From: CAZOVB01 sp046541415
GTDB taxonomy: Bacteria; Planctomycetota; Phycisphaerae; SM23-33
DNA: 64,000 nt
NCBI GenBank assembly: GCA_046541415.1
Contig: JBKHDI010000008.1
Coordinates: forward strand, 1-64,000
Direction: 5' to 3'
Shown here: positions 43,065 through 51,264 of the stretch, piece after piece
Position numbering within the stretch: position 1 is the first letter of the stretch
Layout: the number at the start of each line of letters is the position of its first letter
Program-made: the position numbers and the translations under genes
Notes under the pieces: generated by a model
Told to the model about the DNA's origin: nothing
Databases searched by the model: none
The model's input: only the letters and a program-made list of their open reading frames with translations

Positions 43065-43123
43065 TTGTCAAGCTCTCAGCCCGTTGCGAAGGGCTTGACA
43101 AATCGGCCGCCAGACGGTGACAT
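43065..43123 (+). promoter_or_regulatory. Promoter and palindrome of glnN
   Basis: TTGACA (43095-43100) with TGACAT 17 bases on (43118-43123) is a candidate sigma70 promoter. Its -35 box lies in a perfect inverted repeat, TTGTCAAGC (43065-43073) and GCTTGACAA (43093-43101), which could be a repressor site. No sigma54-type promoter or TTACAAWWATG element is found here, unlike the other nitrogen genes. The rest of the 381-base gap holds only the glnA hairpins. Confidence 0.45.
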
Positions 43124-43220
43124 ACCTGTCTTGCCGACCTGCCGGCCGACGCGACCGTAACCCCAACGCCCGGGCAATCGGGCGATCCATCGAAGAACAA
43201 ACCGGGAAAAGGAATCCACC

Positions 43221-45407
43221 ATGCCCCACCAGAACCCGCGCCAGGGACTTTCCAGCGCCGTTGCCCAGGCCTGCCCCCGCGGCGGCGTTGTCGACTACCG
43301 GACCACCGACGTCCGTGACCTGTACAGCCAGCACGTGTTCACCCAGGCCGTCCAGCAGCAGAGGCTGCCCAAGGCCGTCTACCGCTCCCTGCAGGAGACC
43401 AGCCGAACGGGCAAGCAGATCGACCCCGCCATCGCCGATGCCGTCGCCCTGGCCATGCGCGACTGGGCCATCGAACACGGCGCGACCCACTTTACCCACT
43501 GGTTCCAGCCGATGACCGGCGCCACGGCCGAGAAGCACGACAGCTTCATCCAGCCGACCAACGACGGCGAGATCCTCGCCCAGTTCAGCGGCAAGGACCT
43601 CGTCCGCGGCGAGCCCGATGCCTCCAGCTTCCCCTCCGGGGGCCTGCGAGCGACCTTCGAGGCCCGCGGCTATACCGCCTGGGACCCGACGAGCCCGGCC
43701 TTTCTGCTGGAAAACCCAAACGGCGCAACGCTGGTCATCCCCACCATGTTCGTCAGCTGGACCGGCGATGCGCTGGACAAGAAGACCCCGCTGCTGCGAT
43801 CGATCGACGCGCTGAATACCCATGCCTTACGCGTCCTGAAGCTCTTCGGCCGCCACGACGTCCAACGCGTGATGACCTCCGTCGGGGCCGAGCAGGAATA
43901 CTTCCTGATCGACAAGAACTACTACCTGGCCAGGCCCGACCTGATCGCCACCGGGCGGACGCTCTTCGGCGCAAAGCCCCCCAAGGGCCAGGAGATGGAA
44001 GACCAGTACTTCGGGGCCATCCACGAACGGGTGCTCGCCTTCATGTCCGAGCTGGAATACGAGCTGATCCGTCTGGGCGTGCCGATCAAGACCCGCCACA
44101 ACGAAGTTGCACCCAGCCAGTTCGAGATCGCCCCGACCTTCGAGACAGCCAACCTGGCCACCGACCACCAGATGCTCGTGATGGAGATGCTCCGCAAGGT
44201 CGCCGCCCGTCACGGCCTGGCCTGCCTGCTGCACGAGAAGCCCTTCGCCGGCGTCAACGGATCGGGCAAGCACAACAACTGGTCGATGGTCACAGATACC
44301 GGCGAGAACCTGCTGGACCCGACCGAAACGCCCGAGGACAACCTGCAGTTCCTGCTGTTCTGCGCCGCGGTCGTCCAGGCCGTCCATCGCCACGCAGGCC
44401 TGCTGCGGCTGACCGTCTGCGGAGCGGGCAACGACCATCGCCTCGGCGCCAACGAAGCCCCGCCGGCCATCATCAGCATCTATCTCGGTACGCACCTGCG
44501 CAACGCCCTGACCGGCCAGACCGGCGGCAAGGGCAAGAAGGCAAAGACGGCCAAGCCCATCGAGACGGGAATTTCCACAGTCCCCCAGCTCGACCGCGAC
44601 GCCGGTGACCGCAACCGCACCAGCCCGTTCGCCTTCACGGGCAACAAGTTCGAGTTCCGCGCCGTCGGCTCGAGCCAGTCGGTCGCCGGGCCGAATACCG
44701 TGCTGAATACCATCGTCGCAGAGAGTCTTGATGAATTCGCCAGCGAGCTGGAAAAGACCGTCAAGAAACCCGAGGATCTTGCCCCGGCCGTTCGCAAGCT
44801 GATCGCCAAGTCCCTCGATGCCTCCTCGGCGGTCCTCTTCGACGGCGACAACTACTCCGAGGCCTGGCAGGAAGAGGCCGAGAAACGCGGCCTGCCCAAC
44901 CTGCGGACCACCGTCGACTGCGTGCCGCTGGCAACAAGCAAAGAGGCCGTCGCGCTGCTGACCAAGTACCACGTCTACTCCAAGCGCGAACTGACCAGCC
45001 GCCAGGAAATCCTGCTGGAAAACTACATCAAGACGGTGCACATCGAGGCCCAGTCGGCTTCGATGATCGTCCACACGATGATCATCCCCGCCTGCCTGAG
45101 GTACCAGGCCGACGTGGCCTCGGCGATCAACCAGGCCAAGCAGGCCGGCTTTGAGGATGCCGCCCAGCACGAACTGCTGGAAGAACTGGTCACCATGATC
45201 TCAACCCTCCGCAAGAGGACACGCGAGTTGGATGAAGCCATCGCCCACCACGTCGAGGGCGGCACGCTGAACCACGCACGCTACGAGCAGAAGACCGTCC
45301 TGCCAGCCCTGGAAGAGGTCCGCCGCTGGGCTGACAAACTCGAAGGTCTCGTCGACGACAGCTGCTGGCCCCTGCCGCACTACCGCGAGATGCTCTTCGT
45401 CCGCTAG
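43221..45407 (+). CDS. glnN: Glutamine synthetase type III
   Basis: A 728-residue dodecameric-type glutamine synthetase, much longer than type I. GSIII features: an N-terminal segment with HFTHWFQPMTGATAEKHDSF, FPSGGLRATFEARGYTAWDP, the core KTRHNEVAPSQFEIAP, then HEKPFAGVNGSGKHNNWSM and RTSPFAFTGNKFEFRAVGSS. The C terminus has LEEVRRWADKLEGLVDD. Ribosome site AAAAGGAATCC precedes the ATG. Having both GSI and GSIII suggests division of labour under different nitrogen supply. It is transcribed alone from its own promoter and ends at a 13-base-pair hairpin. Confidence 0.96.
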   Translation: MPHQNPRQGLSSAVAQACPRGGVVDYRTTDVRDLYSQHVFTQAVQQQRLPKAVYRSLQETSRTGKQIDPAIADAVALAMRDWAIEHGATHFTHWFQPMTGATAEKHDSFIQPTNDGEILAQFSGKDLVRGEPDASSFPSGGLRATFEARGYTAWDPTSPAFLLENPNGATLVIPTMFVSWTGDALDKKTPLLRSIDALNTHALRVLKLFGRHDVQRVMTSVGAEQEYFLIDKNYYLARPDLIATGRTLFGAKPPKGQEMEDQYFGAIHERVLAFMSELEYELIRLGVPIKTRHNEVAPSQFEIAPTFETANLATDHQMLVMEMLRKVAARHGLACLLHEKPFAGVNGSGKHNNWSMVTDTGENLLDPTETPEDNLQFLLFCAAVVQAVHRHAGLLRLTVCGAGNDHRLGANEAPPAIISIYLGTHLRNALTGQTGGKGKKAKTAKPIETGISTVPQLDRDAGDRNRTSPFAFTGNKFEFRAVGSSQSVAGPNTVLNTIVAESLDEFASELEKTVKKPEDLAPAVRKLIAKSLDASSAVLFDGDNYSEAWQEEAEKRGLPNLRTTVDCVPLATSKEAVALLTKYHVYSKRELTSRQEILLENYIKTVHIEAQSASMIVHTMIIPACLRYQADVASAINQAKQAGFEDAAQHELLEELVTMISTLRKRTRELDEAIAHHVEGGTLNHARYEQKTVLPALEEVRRWADKLEGLVDDSCWPLPHYREMLFVR

Positions 45408-45432
45408 GGCAGGTTGCGATTTTGCCCAATCT

Positions 45433-45473
45433 CCGATCCCGGGCTTGACTGACGAGCCCGGGATCGGGATAAT
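45433..45473 (+). promoter_or_regulatory. Overlapping hairpin and tRNA-Gly promoter
   Basis: CCGATCCCGGGCT (45433-45445) and AGCCCGGGATCGG (45455-45467) form a perfect 13-base stem downstream of glnN. Inside it lies TTGACT (45445-45450), and after exactly 17 bases comes GATAAT (45468-45473), a strong sigma70 promoter reaching the tRNA 38 bases later. The spacer of the promoter is the right arm of the hairpin. Confidence 0.65.
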
Positions 45474-45510
45474 TTCCCACGCACGTGTCGGCTGACAGCC
45501 GCCACGACAA

Positions 45511-45582
<72 letters not shown>

Positions 45583-45588
45583 ATGTAT

Positions 45589-45628
45589 AGCCCTTCAGGC
45601 CAGTTGGACAGGTCTGGAGGGTTCTTTT
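45589..45628 (+). terminator. Terminator after tRNA-Gly
   Basis: AGCCCTTCAGGCC (45589-45601) pairs over its whole length, counting G-U pairs, with GGTCTGGAGGGTT (45611-45623), followed by CTTTT. Confidence 0.68.
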
Positions 45629-45772
45629 ATGGTGTGCCGCGCATGGCCCGTGACTTGGAGGTGGAAGTCCTGCCCGATCGCGGGCAGGGGCGGGTGGTCT
45701 CGGGCGGGACAGGAGAGTGTGCATACAATACGCCATAGTAAGGGATTGTGGCTGAAGGTGTGCGAGGAGAAT

Positions 45773-47827
45773 ATGTCCGACAGATCCGCCAGGGAAAACG
45801 TCGAAGATCTCAACAAAAAGCAGGCTCGCAAACGTGCGCGCCAGTTGCGGGATCAGATCAACGAGCACGACTATCACTACTACGTCGAGAATGATCCGCA
45901 GATCTCGGATGCCGAGTACGACGAACTCAAAGGGGAACTGGAAACCATCGAACAGAAGTACCCCGACCTGATGACCGAAGACAGTCCCACCCAGCGAGTC
46001 GGGGCTGAGCCGCAGGAAGAACTGGGCACGATCGAGCATGAAGAAAAGATGCTCAGCCTCCAGGCGGTCGACAGCGAAGAAGACTTCCGGCAGTTCGTCC
46101 GGAGGTGCCAAAAGAAGTTGGACAAGGACCGGCTGAGCTTGGTGGCCGAACCGAAATTCGACGGGCTGAGTGTGGAACTGATCTACGAAAACGGCACGCT
46201 GAAATCGGCGGCAACTCGCGGCGATGGAAACAAAGGGGAGGATATTACCGAGAATGTCCGCACGATCCGGCAGATTCCCCTGAAGCTGCGGAAGCAGGAC
46301 GGAGTCTCCATCCCTCGCCACCTGGTCGCCAGGGGCGAAGTGTACATGTCTCGCAGCGACTTCGAGGAATTCAACAAGAGTCAAGAGCAGGCCGGGAATA
46401 AGACCTTTGCCAATCCCCGCAATGCAGCCGCAGGGTCGCTGCGACAACTGGACCCGAACATCACAGCTGAGAGACCCCTGCAGATCTTTTTCTGGGAGAT
46501 CGCATCGCCCTCGAGCCGAAGGCCGGACTCCCAGTATCAGAGTCTGGAACTTCTTGAGAAACTCGGACTGCGGACCAACCCGCTGAGCAAACGGCTGGCC
46601 AGTGCAGACAAAGCTGTCGACTGGTTCTACCAGATGCAGGAGAAACGGGATCAGTTGGACTACGAGATAGACGGCTGCGTGCTTAAAATCAACAACCTCG
46701 ACGACCAGGATAGGATGGGCACGCGGGCGTCGAACCCCCGATGGGCGATCGCCTGGAAATTTCCCCCGAAGCGCAAGAGCACGCGAATCGAGGATATCGA
46801 AGCCCAGGTCGGCCGAACCGGCGCGCTGACCCCGGTAGCCCGGCTGAAGCCGGTCCACATCGGCGGGGCGGAGGTCACCCATGTCAGCCTCCACAACCAG
46901 GACGAGATTGACCGCAAAGACATACGTATCGGCGACCATGTCATCGTCGAACGGGCCGGGGATGTCATCCCCCATGTGGTGGAAGTCCAGACCTCCAAGC
47001 GGAACGGATACGGAAAGAAGTACCACCTGCCGAGAAAATGCCCTTCTTGCGGCGGGCCCGTCAGTCGCGATGAGTCCGAGGCGATATATCGCTGCAACAA
47101 TATGGCATGCCCCGCCCAGAGGCAGGAGCAGATTCAGCATTTCGGTTCCCGCGACGGGCTGGATATTGACGGGTTGGGAGAGAAGCTCGTAGAGAAACTC
47201 CTGGAGGCGGACCTGGTCGAATCACCGGCGGACCTGTTCGAACTCAAAGAGTCTGACCTGAAACAACTGGAGGATTTCGGAGACAAGAAGGCATCGAACC
47301 TGATTGAGAACATCGATAAGGCCAGATCGGAAGCGACATTGCCCGCTTTCATTTACGCGCTGGGCATTCCGCATGTCGGCAGCGCCCTGGCGGGGGACTT
47401 GGCTGCGTGGTTCGGATCACTGGATGATCTGGCCGAGGCAGACCAGCAGGACCTTGCGGAGATGGAGGGGATCGGTTCGAAAGTGGCCCGCGCCATCGCC
47501 GAATGGTTCGACAACGACAGGAATCGCAAGGTGATCAGGCGGTTGAAAGACCACGGGCTGAATCCGACCAGCGAAGCGACCGGCGATCGGCTGGAAGGAC
47601 AGACCATCGTAATAACCGGCCAACTGGACTCGATGACGCGAGGCGAAGCCAAACAGGCGATTCGGCAGGAGGGGGGCAAGTCGACTTCCAGCGTATCCGG
47701 ACAGACGGATTACCTGGTTGTAGGCGAGACCCCCGGTTCTACCAAAACCCAGGAGGCCGAAGAGCACGATGTCGAGACGATCGACGAAGAAGAGTTCCTC
47801 GACCGCCTGGGCCGCGAGGGCGGTTGA
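45773..47827 (+). CDS. ligA: NAD-dependent DNA ligase LigA
   Basis: A 684-residue ligase that seals nicks using NAD. The N-terminal NAD domain (HDYHYYVENDPQISDAEYD), adenylation Lys in EPKFDGLSVEL, RGDGNKGEDITENVRTI, the OB fold, zinc-finger Cys set CPSCGG/CNNMACPAQ, helix-hairpin-helix repeats and a C-terminal BRCT domain (IVITGQLDSMTRGEAK) are all present in order. The ATG at 45773 follows AGGAG at short spacing. Its codons look more A/T-tolerant than those of its neighbours, so it could be a second or transferred copy. It stands alone, with 190 bases after the tRNA and no clear promoter, and is convergent with the reductase. Confidence 0.96.
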   Translation: MSDRSARENVEDLNKKQARKRARQLRDQINEHDYHYYVENDPQISDAEYDELKGELETIEQKYPDLMTEDSPTQRVGAEPQEELGTIEHEEKMLSLQAVDSEEDFRQFVRRCQKKLDKDRLSLVAEPKFDGLSVELIYENGTLKSAATRGDGNKGEDITENVRTIRQIPLKLRKQDGVSIPRHLVARGEVYMSRSDFEEFNKSQEQAGNKTFANPRNAAAGSLRQLDPNITAERPLQIFFWEIASPSSRRPDSQYQSLELLEKLGLRTNPLSKRLASADKAVDWFYQMQEKRDQLDYEIDGCVLKINNLDDQDRMGTRASNPRWAIAWKFPPKRKSTRIEDIEAQVGRTGALTPVARLKPVHIGGAEVTHVSLHNQDEIDRKDIRIGDHVIVERAGDVIPHVVEVQTSKRNGYGKKYHLPRKCPSCGGPVSRDESEAIYRCNNMACPAQRQEQIQHFGSRDGLDIDGLGEKLVEKLLEADLVESPADLFELKESDLKQLEDFGDKKASNLIENIDKARSEATLPAFIYALGIPHVGSALAGDLAAWFGSLDDLAEADQQDLAEMEGIGSKVARAIAEWFDNDRNRKVIRRLKDHGLNPTSEATGDRLEGQTIVITGQLDSMTRGEAKQAIRQEGGKSTSSVSGQTDYLVVGETPGSTKTQEAEEHDVETIDEEEFLDRLGREGG

Positions 47828-47842
47828 GATCCGGTGGGCGGC

Positions 47843-48754
47843 TTACGTCTGGCCGACCCAGGACCCATCGTCATGTTCTTCCCATAGCCGGCGGAGTTTA
47901 CGTTGCGTGTCGGTCGGCAGGCCGCCATTTTCGAGCACGGCGATGTTCTGCCGGATATGCTCGGGGTTGCTGCTGCCGACGACGGCGACATCGACGTTTT
48001 CCTCGAAGGCGGAGAACCGCAGGGCCATCTCGATCCAATCCCCGTCGAAACCGACCGCCTCGGGGCTCATCTGCATCTGTTGGATTCGTTCGGCGTAGTC
48101 GGCGGCGTAGTCGCTGTAGAAATCGCCCAGTTCATCGAGGTTCCGCCAGGCGCTGTTGGCAATGGGGCGTTTGGCGATTATGCCCAGGCCAGCCTGATCT
48201 GCCTTGGGCAGGTAGGTCTCGAGGCACTGCTGGTCGGCGATGTTGACGGATGTCTCCAGGGCGTCGAACAGGCCGAGGTTTACCGCCTGTTCGGCTGTGT
48301 CGCCATCGCCGCTGTAGCCGATGTACCGCACCTTGCCGTCATGCTTGGCCTTGCTGAGGGCATTGAGCATTTCTTCGTTCTTCAACTGGCCGCTGTCGCA
48401 ACTGTGCAGCAGGATGATATCCAGGTGGTCCGTCCGGCAGCGCCGCAGGGAGCGTTCGATCGACGCGGTGACGATCGAGCCCGACCAGGCCGGCTCGTCC
48501 AGATCGTCCAGGCCGTGGCCGCACTTGCTAAGCAGGACGTATTCATCTCGGCGGTCGGCGATGGCCTGGCCGATCTTGACCTCCGAATCTTCATAGCACG
48601 CGGCGGTGTCAATGAAGTTGATGCCGGCATCGAGCACGGCGGCCAGCACTTTGTCCGCTTCGTCCTGCGAGACATGCTTGATTCCCAGTTCAGCCGATCC
48701 ATAACCCAGCTGTGTGACCTGCAAGTCTGTTTGTCCAAATTGTCTGGTTTCCAT
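47843..48754 (-). CDS. Aldo/keto reductase
   Basis: A 303-residue TIM-barrel NADPH oxidoreductase. The catalytic tetrad is visible: Asp in NFIDTAACY, Tyr in ACYEDSE, Lys in VLLSKCG and His in ILLHSCD. The opening GQTDLQVTQLGYGSAELG and the C-terminal VVGSSNPEHIRQNIAVL (cofactor-binding strand) are typical. There is no signal peptide. GGGAGCGGAAC supplies the ribosome site. It is divergent from the DUF3467 gene with a 146-base gap lacking a clear promoter. The natural substrate is unknown; members act on sugars, aldehydes or quinones. Confidence 0.9.
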   Translation of the reverse strand: METRQFGQTDLQVTQLGYGSAELGIKHVSQDEADKVLAAVLDAGINFIDTAACYEDSEVKIGQAIADRRDEYVLLSKCGHGLDDLDEPAWSGSIVTASIERSLRRCRTDHLDIILLHSCDSGQLKNEEMLNALSKAKHDGKVRYIGYSGDGDTAEQAVNLGLFDALETSVNIADQQCLETYLPKADQAGLGIIAKRPIANSAWRNLDELGDFYSDYAADYAERIQQMQMSPEAVGFDGDWIEMALRFSAFEENVDVAVVGSSNPEHIRQNIAVLENGGLPTDTQRKLRRLWEEHDDGSWVGQT

Positions 48755-48900
48755 GTTCCGCTCCCTTCGAGAGTATGATATGGCCCCGACCGGGAGGTAT
48801 CATCATTTCCCGCCGCTTTGCAGACTGCCCGGGTGGCATCTGAGGGCAAGGTACGCTATGATCGCGTTTTTCAGAGGCAACACTCTTCAGGGAGTCCCAG

Positions 48901-49263
48901 ATGACTGAGAACAACGACCCGTCGGCCCAGCCCCAGGGCAGCGAGATTCCGCAGGATGCCCAAAGGCAGACGCGCGTTCGACTGGATGAGAGGGAGATGC
49001 AGACCAGCTACGCCAACGCGTTCCGGGCAAATGGTACGGCCGAGGAGATCATGCTGGACTTCGGGCTGAACATCGTCAGCCCGGGCGGTCAGCAGGGGGG
49101 CCAGACGCCGGAGATCCTCTTCAAGATCGACCAGCGCGTAATCCTGAATTACTACTCGGCCAAGCGTCTGGCGATGACGCTGACGCAGATGGTCCGCCGC
49201 CACGAGCAGAACTTCGGCGAGCTGGAACTGGACGTCAACAAGCGTCGACAGGATGCCGACTGA
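48901..49263 (+). CDS. DUF3467 family protein
   Basis: A 120-residue soluble protein. After a polar N terminus it has the family pattern YANAFRANGTAEEIMLDFGL, then QRVILNYYSAKRLAMTLTQM and HEQNFGELELD. The family is common in bacteria and archaea, folds as a small beta/alpha domain, and has no established role. The ATG follows AGGGAG. It is convergent with the SecA-like gene (11 bases between ends) and divergent from the reductase. Confidence 0.85.
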   Translation: MTENNDPSAQPQGSEIPQDAQRQTRVRLDEREMQTSYANAFRANGTAEEIMLDFGLNIVSPGGQQGGQTPEILFKIDQRVILNYYSAKRLAMTLTQMVRRHEQNFGELELDVNKRRQDAD

Positions 49264-49274
49264 ACCCGAGGGGC

Positions 49275-51263
49275 TCAGTGCTCGCGGCCCGCAAAGGCCA
49301 ACTGTTCATCCAACCAGGTATCGTTTTTCAACACGGCCGCTCTCTGTCGTGCGGCCAGTCGCTGTGCGCGCTGCTGGGCTTTGCGGAAGGCCCGCCTGGC
49401 CAGGGCCGATCGGATGGGGCGGTCGGAGGCGTCGGATCTTCGGCGCAGCATCCGAGCGGTCCTGCCGGCGTGCTTGACCAGCAGGTCGTCTTCGAGGCTG
49501 ACCAGGGCCTGGGCGAAACCGGGGTCGCCTTGACGGCCTGAGCGGCCGAACAGCTGGCGGTCGACGCGCCGCGATTCGTGACGCTCGGTGGCCAGGACGT
49601 GCAGGCCGCCGGCATCGGCGACGCCGGGACCCAGTTTGATGTCCGTGCCGCGACCGGCCATGTTGGTCGCTACGGTCACGTGGCTGGACTGGCCGGCTTG
49701 GGCGACGATCTGCGCTTCGGCCTCGTGGCGGACCGCATTGAGCACCTCGTGCTTGATCCCTTCGGCGGCAAGCAGCGTCGAGATCGCCTCGCTGTCGGCG
49801 ACATTGCGTGTACCGATCAGCACGGCCGCGCCCTTCTGGCGGATCTGCTGCACCTGATCGACCACTGCCTGCCACTTGGTCCGGCGGGTCGGGAAGATCC
49901 GGTCGGGCGCCTGCTCTCGCCTGCAGGGCTCGTGGGTGGGCAAGACGACGGTGGGCATGGCGTAGGTGGCCCAGAATTCCCCTCGCGCCTCGGCGGCCGT
50001 GCCCGTCATCCCTGATAGCCTGCGATACATCCGGAAAAAACGCTGGAAACTGACCCGTGCGAAAGTGTCCTTGGGCGGCTCGATTTCGAGCCCTTCTTTG
50101 GCCTGGACAGCCTGGTGCAGCCCGTGGCGCCATTCGCGGTCGGGCATGAGACGCCCGGTAAACTCGTCGACGATCACCACCTTGGCGTCCTGGATGACGT
50201 ACTGGGCGTCACGCAGGTAGAAGTGTCGGGCCGTCAGGGCCTGGCAGAGGAGTTCTTCGGCCCTTCGTCGCCCGGCCCAGACGCCGCCGAGTTCACAGGC
50301 CGCGGTGGCCAGCTTGCCGCGCCCTTGATCGGTCAACGTGATCTCACGGTACTTGCTGCTGGCGGTGTAATGGGTGTCCTGGTCGAACGTTTCGGCGATC
50401 TGGGCGGCCTGCTGGAAGGCCTGGACCTGCTCGACGTTGGGGCCCTGGCCGCTGAGGATCAGGGGGGTGACGGCCTCGTCGATGAGGATCGAATCTGCCT
50501 CGTCGACGATGGCCGCGTACAGCCCTCGCTGGACCAGCCGGTCCGATCCGCCGCCTTGCCGGGGCGAGATTCGATCCAGCAGAACCGCCGTCAGGTCCGA
50601 TCGCCTGTCCATCGCCAGCCGGTCGCGCAGGAAGTCGGCCGAGACTTCCTTGTTCGTGCAGTAGGTCACGTCGGCCAGGTAAGCCCGGCGTCGCTGGTCG
50701 GGGGTCGAGTTTTGGTCGATCGACGCGACGCTCAGGCCGCAGAAGCCGTAGAGGTCAGCCATCCATTCCGCGTCGCGACGGGCGAGGTAGTCGTTGACGG
50801 TCACCACGTGACAGCCCCGCCCGCGCCAGGCCAGTGACGTCGCGGCCAGCACGGCCGTCAGCGTCTTGCCCTCGCCGGTGGCTTGTTCAGCCACGCAGCC
50901 ATCCTGCAGGGCCAGGGCGGCGGCGAGCTGTTCAACGTGCGGGCGCAGGGACAGGGTTCTCACGGCGGCCTGGCTGAGAAGGGCCATCGCCTCGGCTCGC
51001 ATCTCCGGGCTCTGTCGGCCGAGGCAGAAGGCGACTTTAAGTTCGCTGAGTTGTTCGCGCAGTTTCGCGTCGGTCATCTGGGCCAATTGCTCGGACCGCC
51101 GGTGGATCCGGCGCGCCCGGCAGAGGTACCTTCCGGGCCTGGCCGAGAGGCGACGCAGCCATCCGCCCGCGACGTGCCATGCCTTGTCCAGCCCGGCGGG
51201 GATGTCGCGTCGGTGGTCGCCGTGGGCGATGGCCCTCCACATGCTGGCCGTTGCCTGGGTCAT
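49275..51263 (-). CDS. SecA-like translocase ATPase, short at the C terminus
   Basis: A 662-residue protein. Both motor halves are intact: TGEGKT (129-134), VDEADSILIDEAVTPLILSG (253-272), MSGMTGTA-type motif RLSGMTGTAAEA, VATNMAGRGTDIKLGPG and ERHESRRVDRQLFGRSGRQG. A preprotein-crosslinking segment is present but short. It ends soon after the helicase half, lacking the helical wing, most of the two-helix finger region and the zinc-binding tail of housekeeping SecA (about 850-950 residues). Residues 1-100 are Arg-rich. It is the last gene of the HlyD/M50 operon (one-base gap), so it probably drives or assists export there. Housekeeping SecA is expected elsewhere. Confidence 0.88.
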   Translation of the reverse strand: MTQATASMWRAIAHGDHRRDIPAGLDKAWHVAGGWLRRLSARPGRYLCRARRIHRRSEQLAQMTDAKLREQLSELKVAFCLGRQSPEMRAEAMALLSQAAVRTLSLRPHVEQLAAALALQDGCVAEQATGEGKTLTAVLAATSLAWRGRGCHVVTVNDYLARRDAEWMADLYGFCGLSVASIDQNSTPDQRRRAYLADVTYCTNKEVSADFLRDRLAMDRRSDLTAVLLDRISPRQGGGSDRLVQRGLYAAIVDEADSILIDEAVTPLILSGQGPNVEQVQAFQQAAQIAETFDQDTHYTASSKYREITLTDQGRGKLATAACELGGVWAGRRRAEELLCQALTARHFYLRDAQYVIQDAKVVIVDEFTGRLMPDREWRHGLHQAVQAKEGLEIEPPKDTFARVSFQRFFRMYRRLSGMTGTAAEARGEFWATYAMPTVVLPTHEPCRREQAPDRIFPTRRTKWQAVVDQVQQIRQKGAAVLIGTRNVADSEAISTLLAAEGIKHEVLNAVRHEAEAQIVAQAGQSSHVTVATNMAGRGTDIKLGPGVADAGGLHVLATERHESRRVDRQLFGRSGRQGDPGFAQALVSLEDDLLVKHAGRTARMLRRRSDASDRPIRSALARRAFRKAQQRAQRLAARQRAAVLKNDTWLDEQLAFAGREH

Positions 51264-51264
51264 G

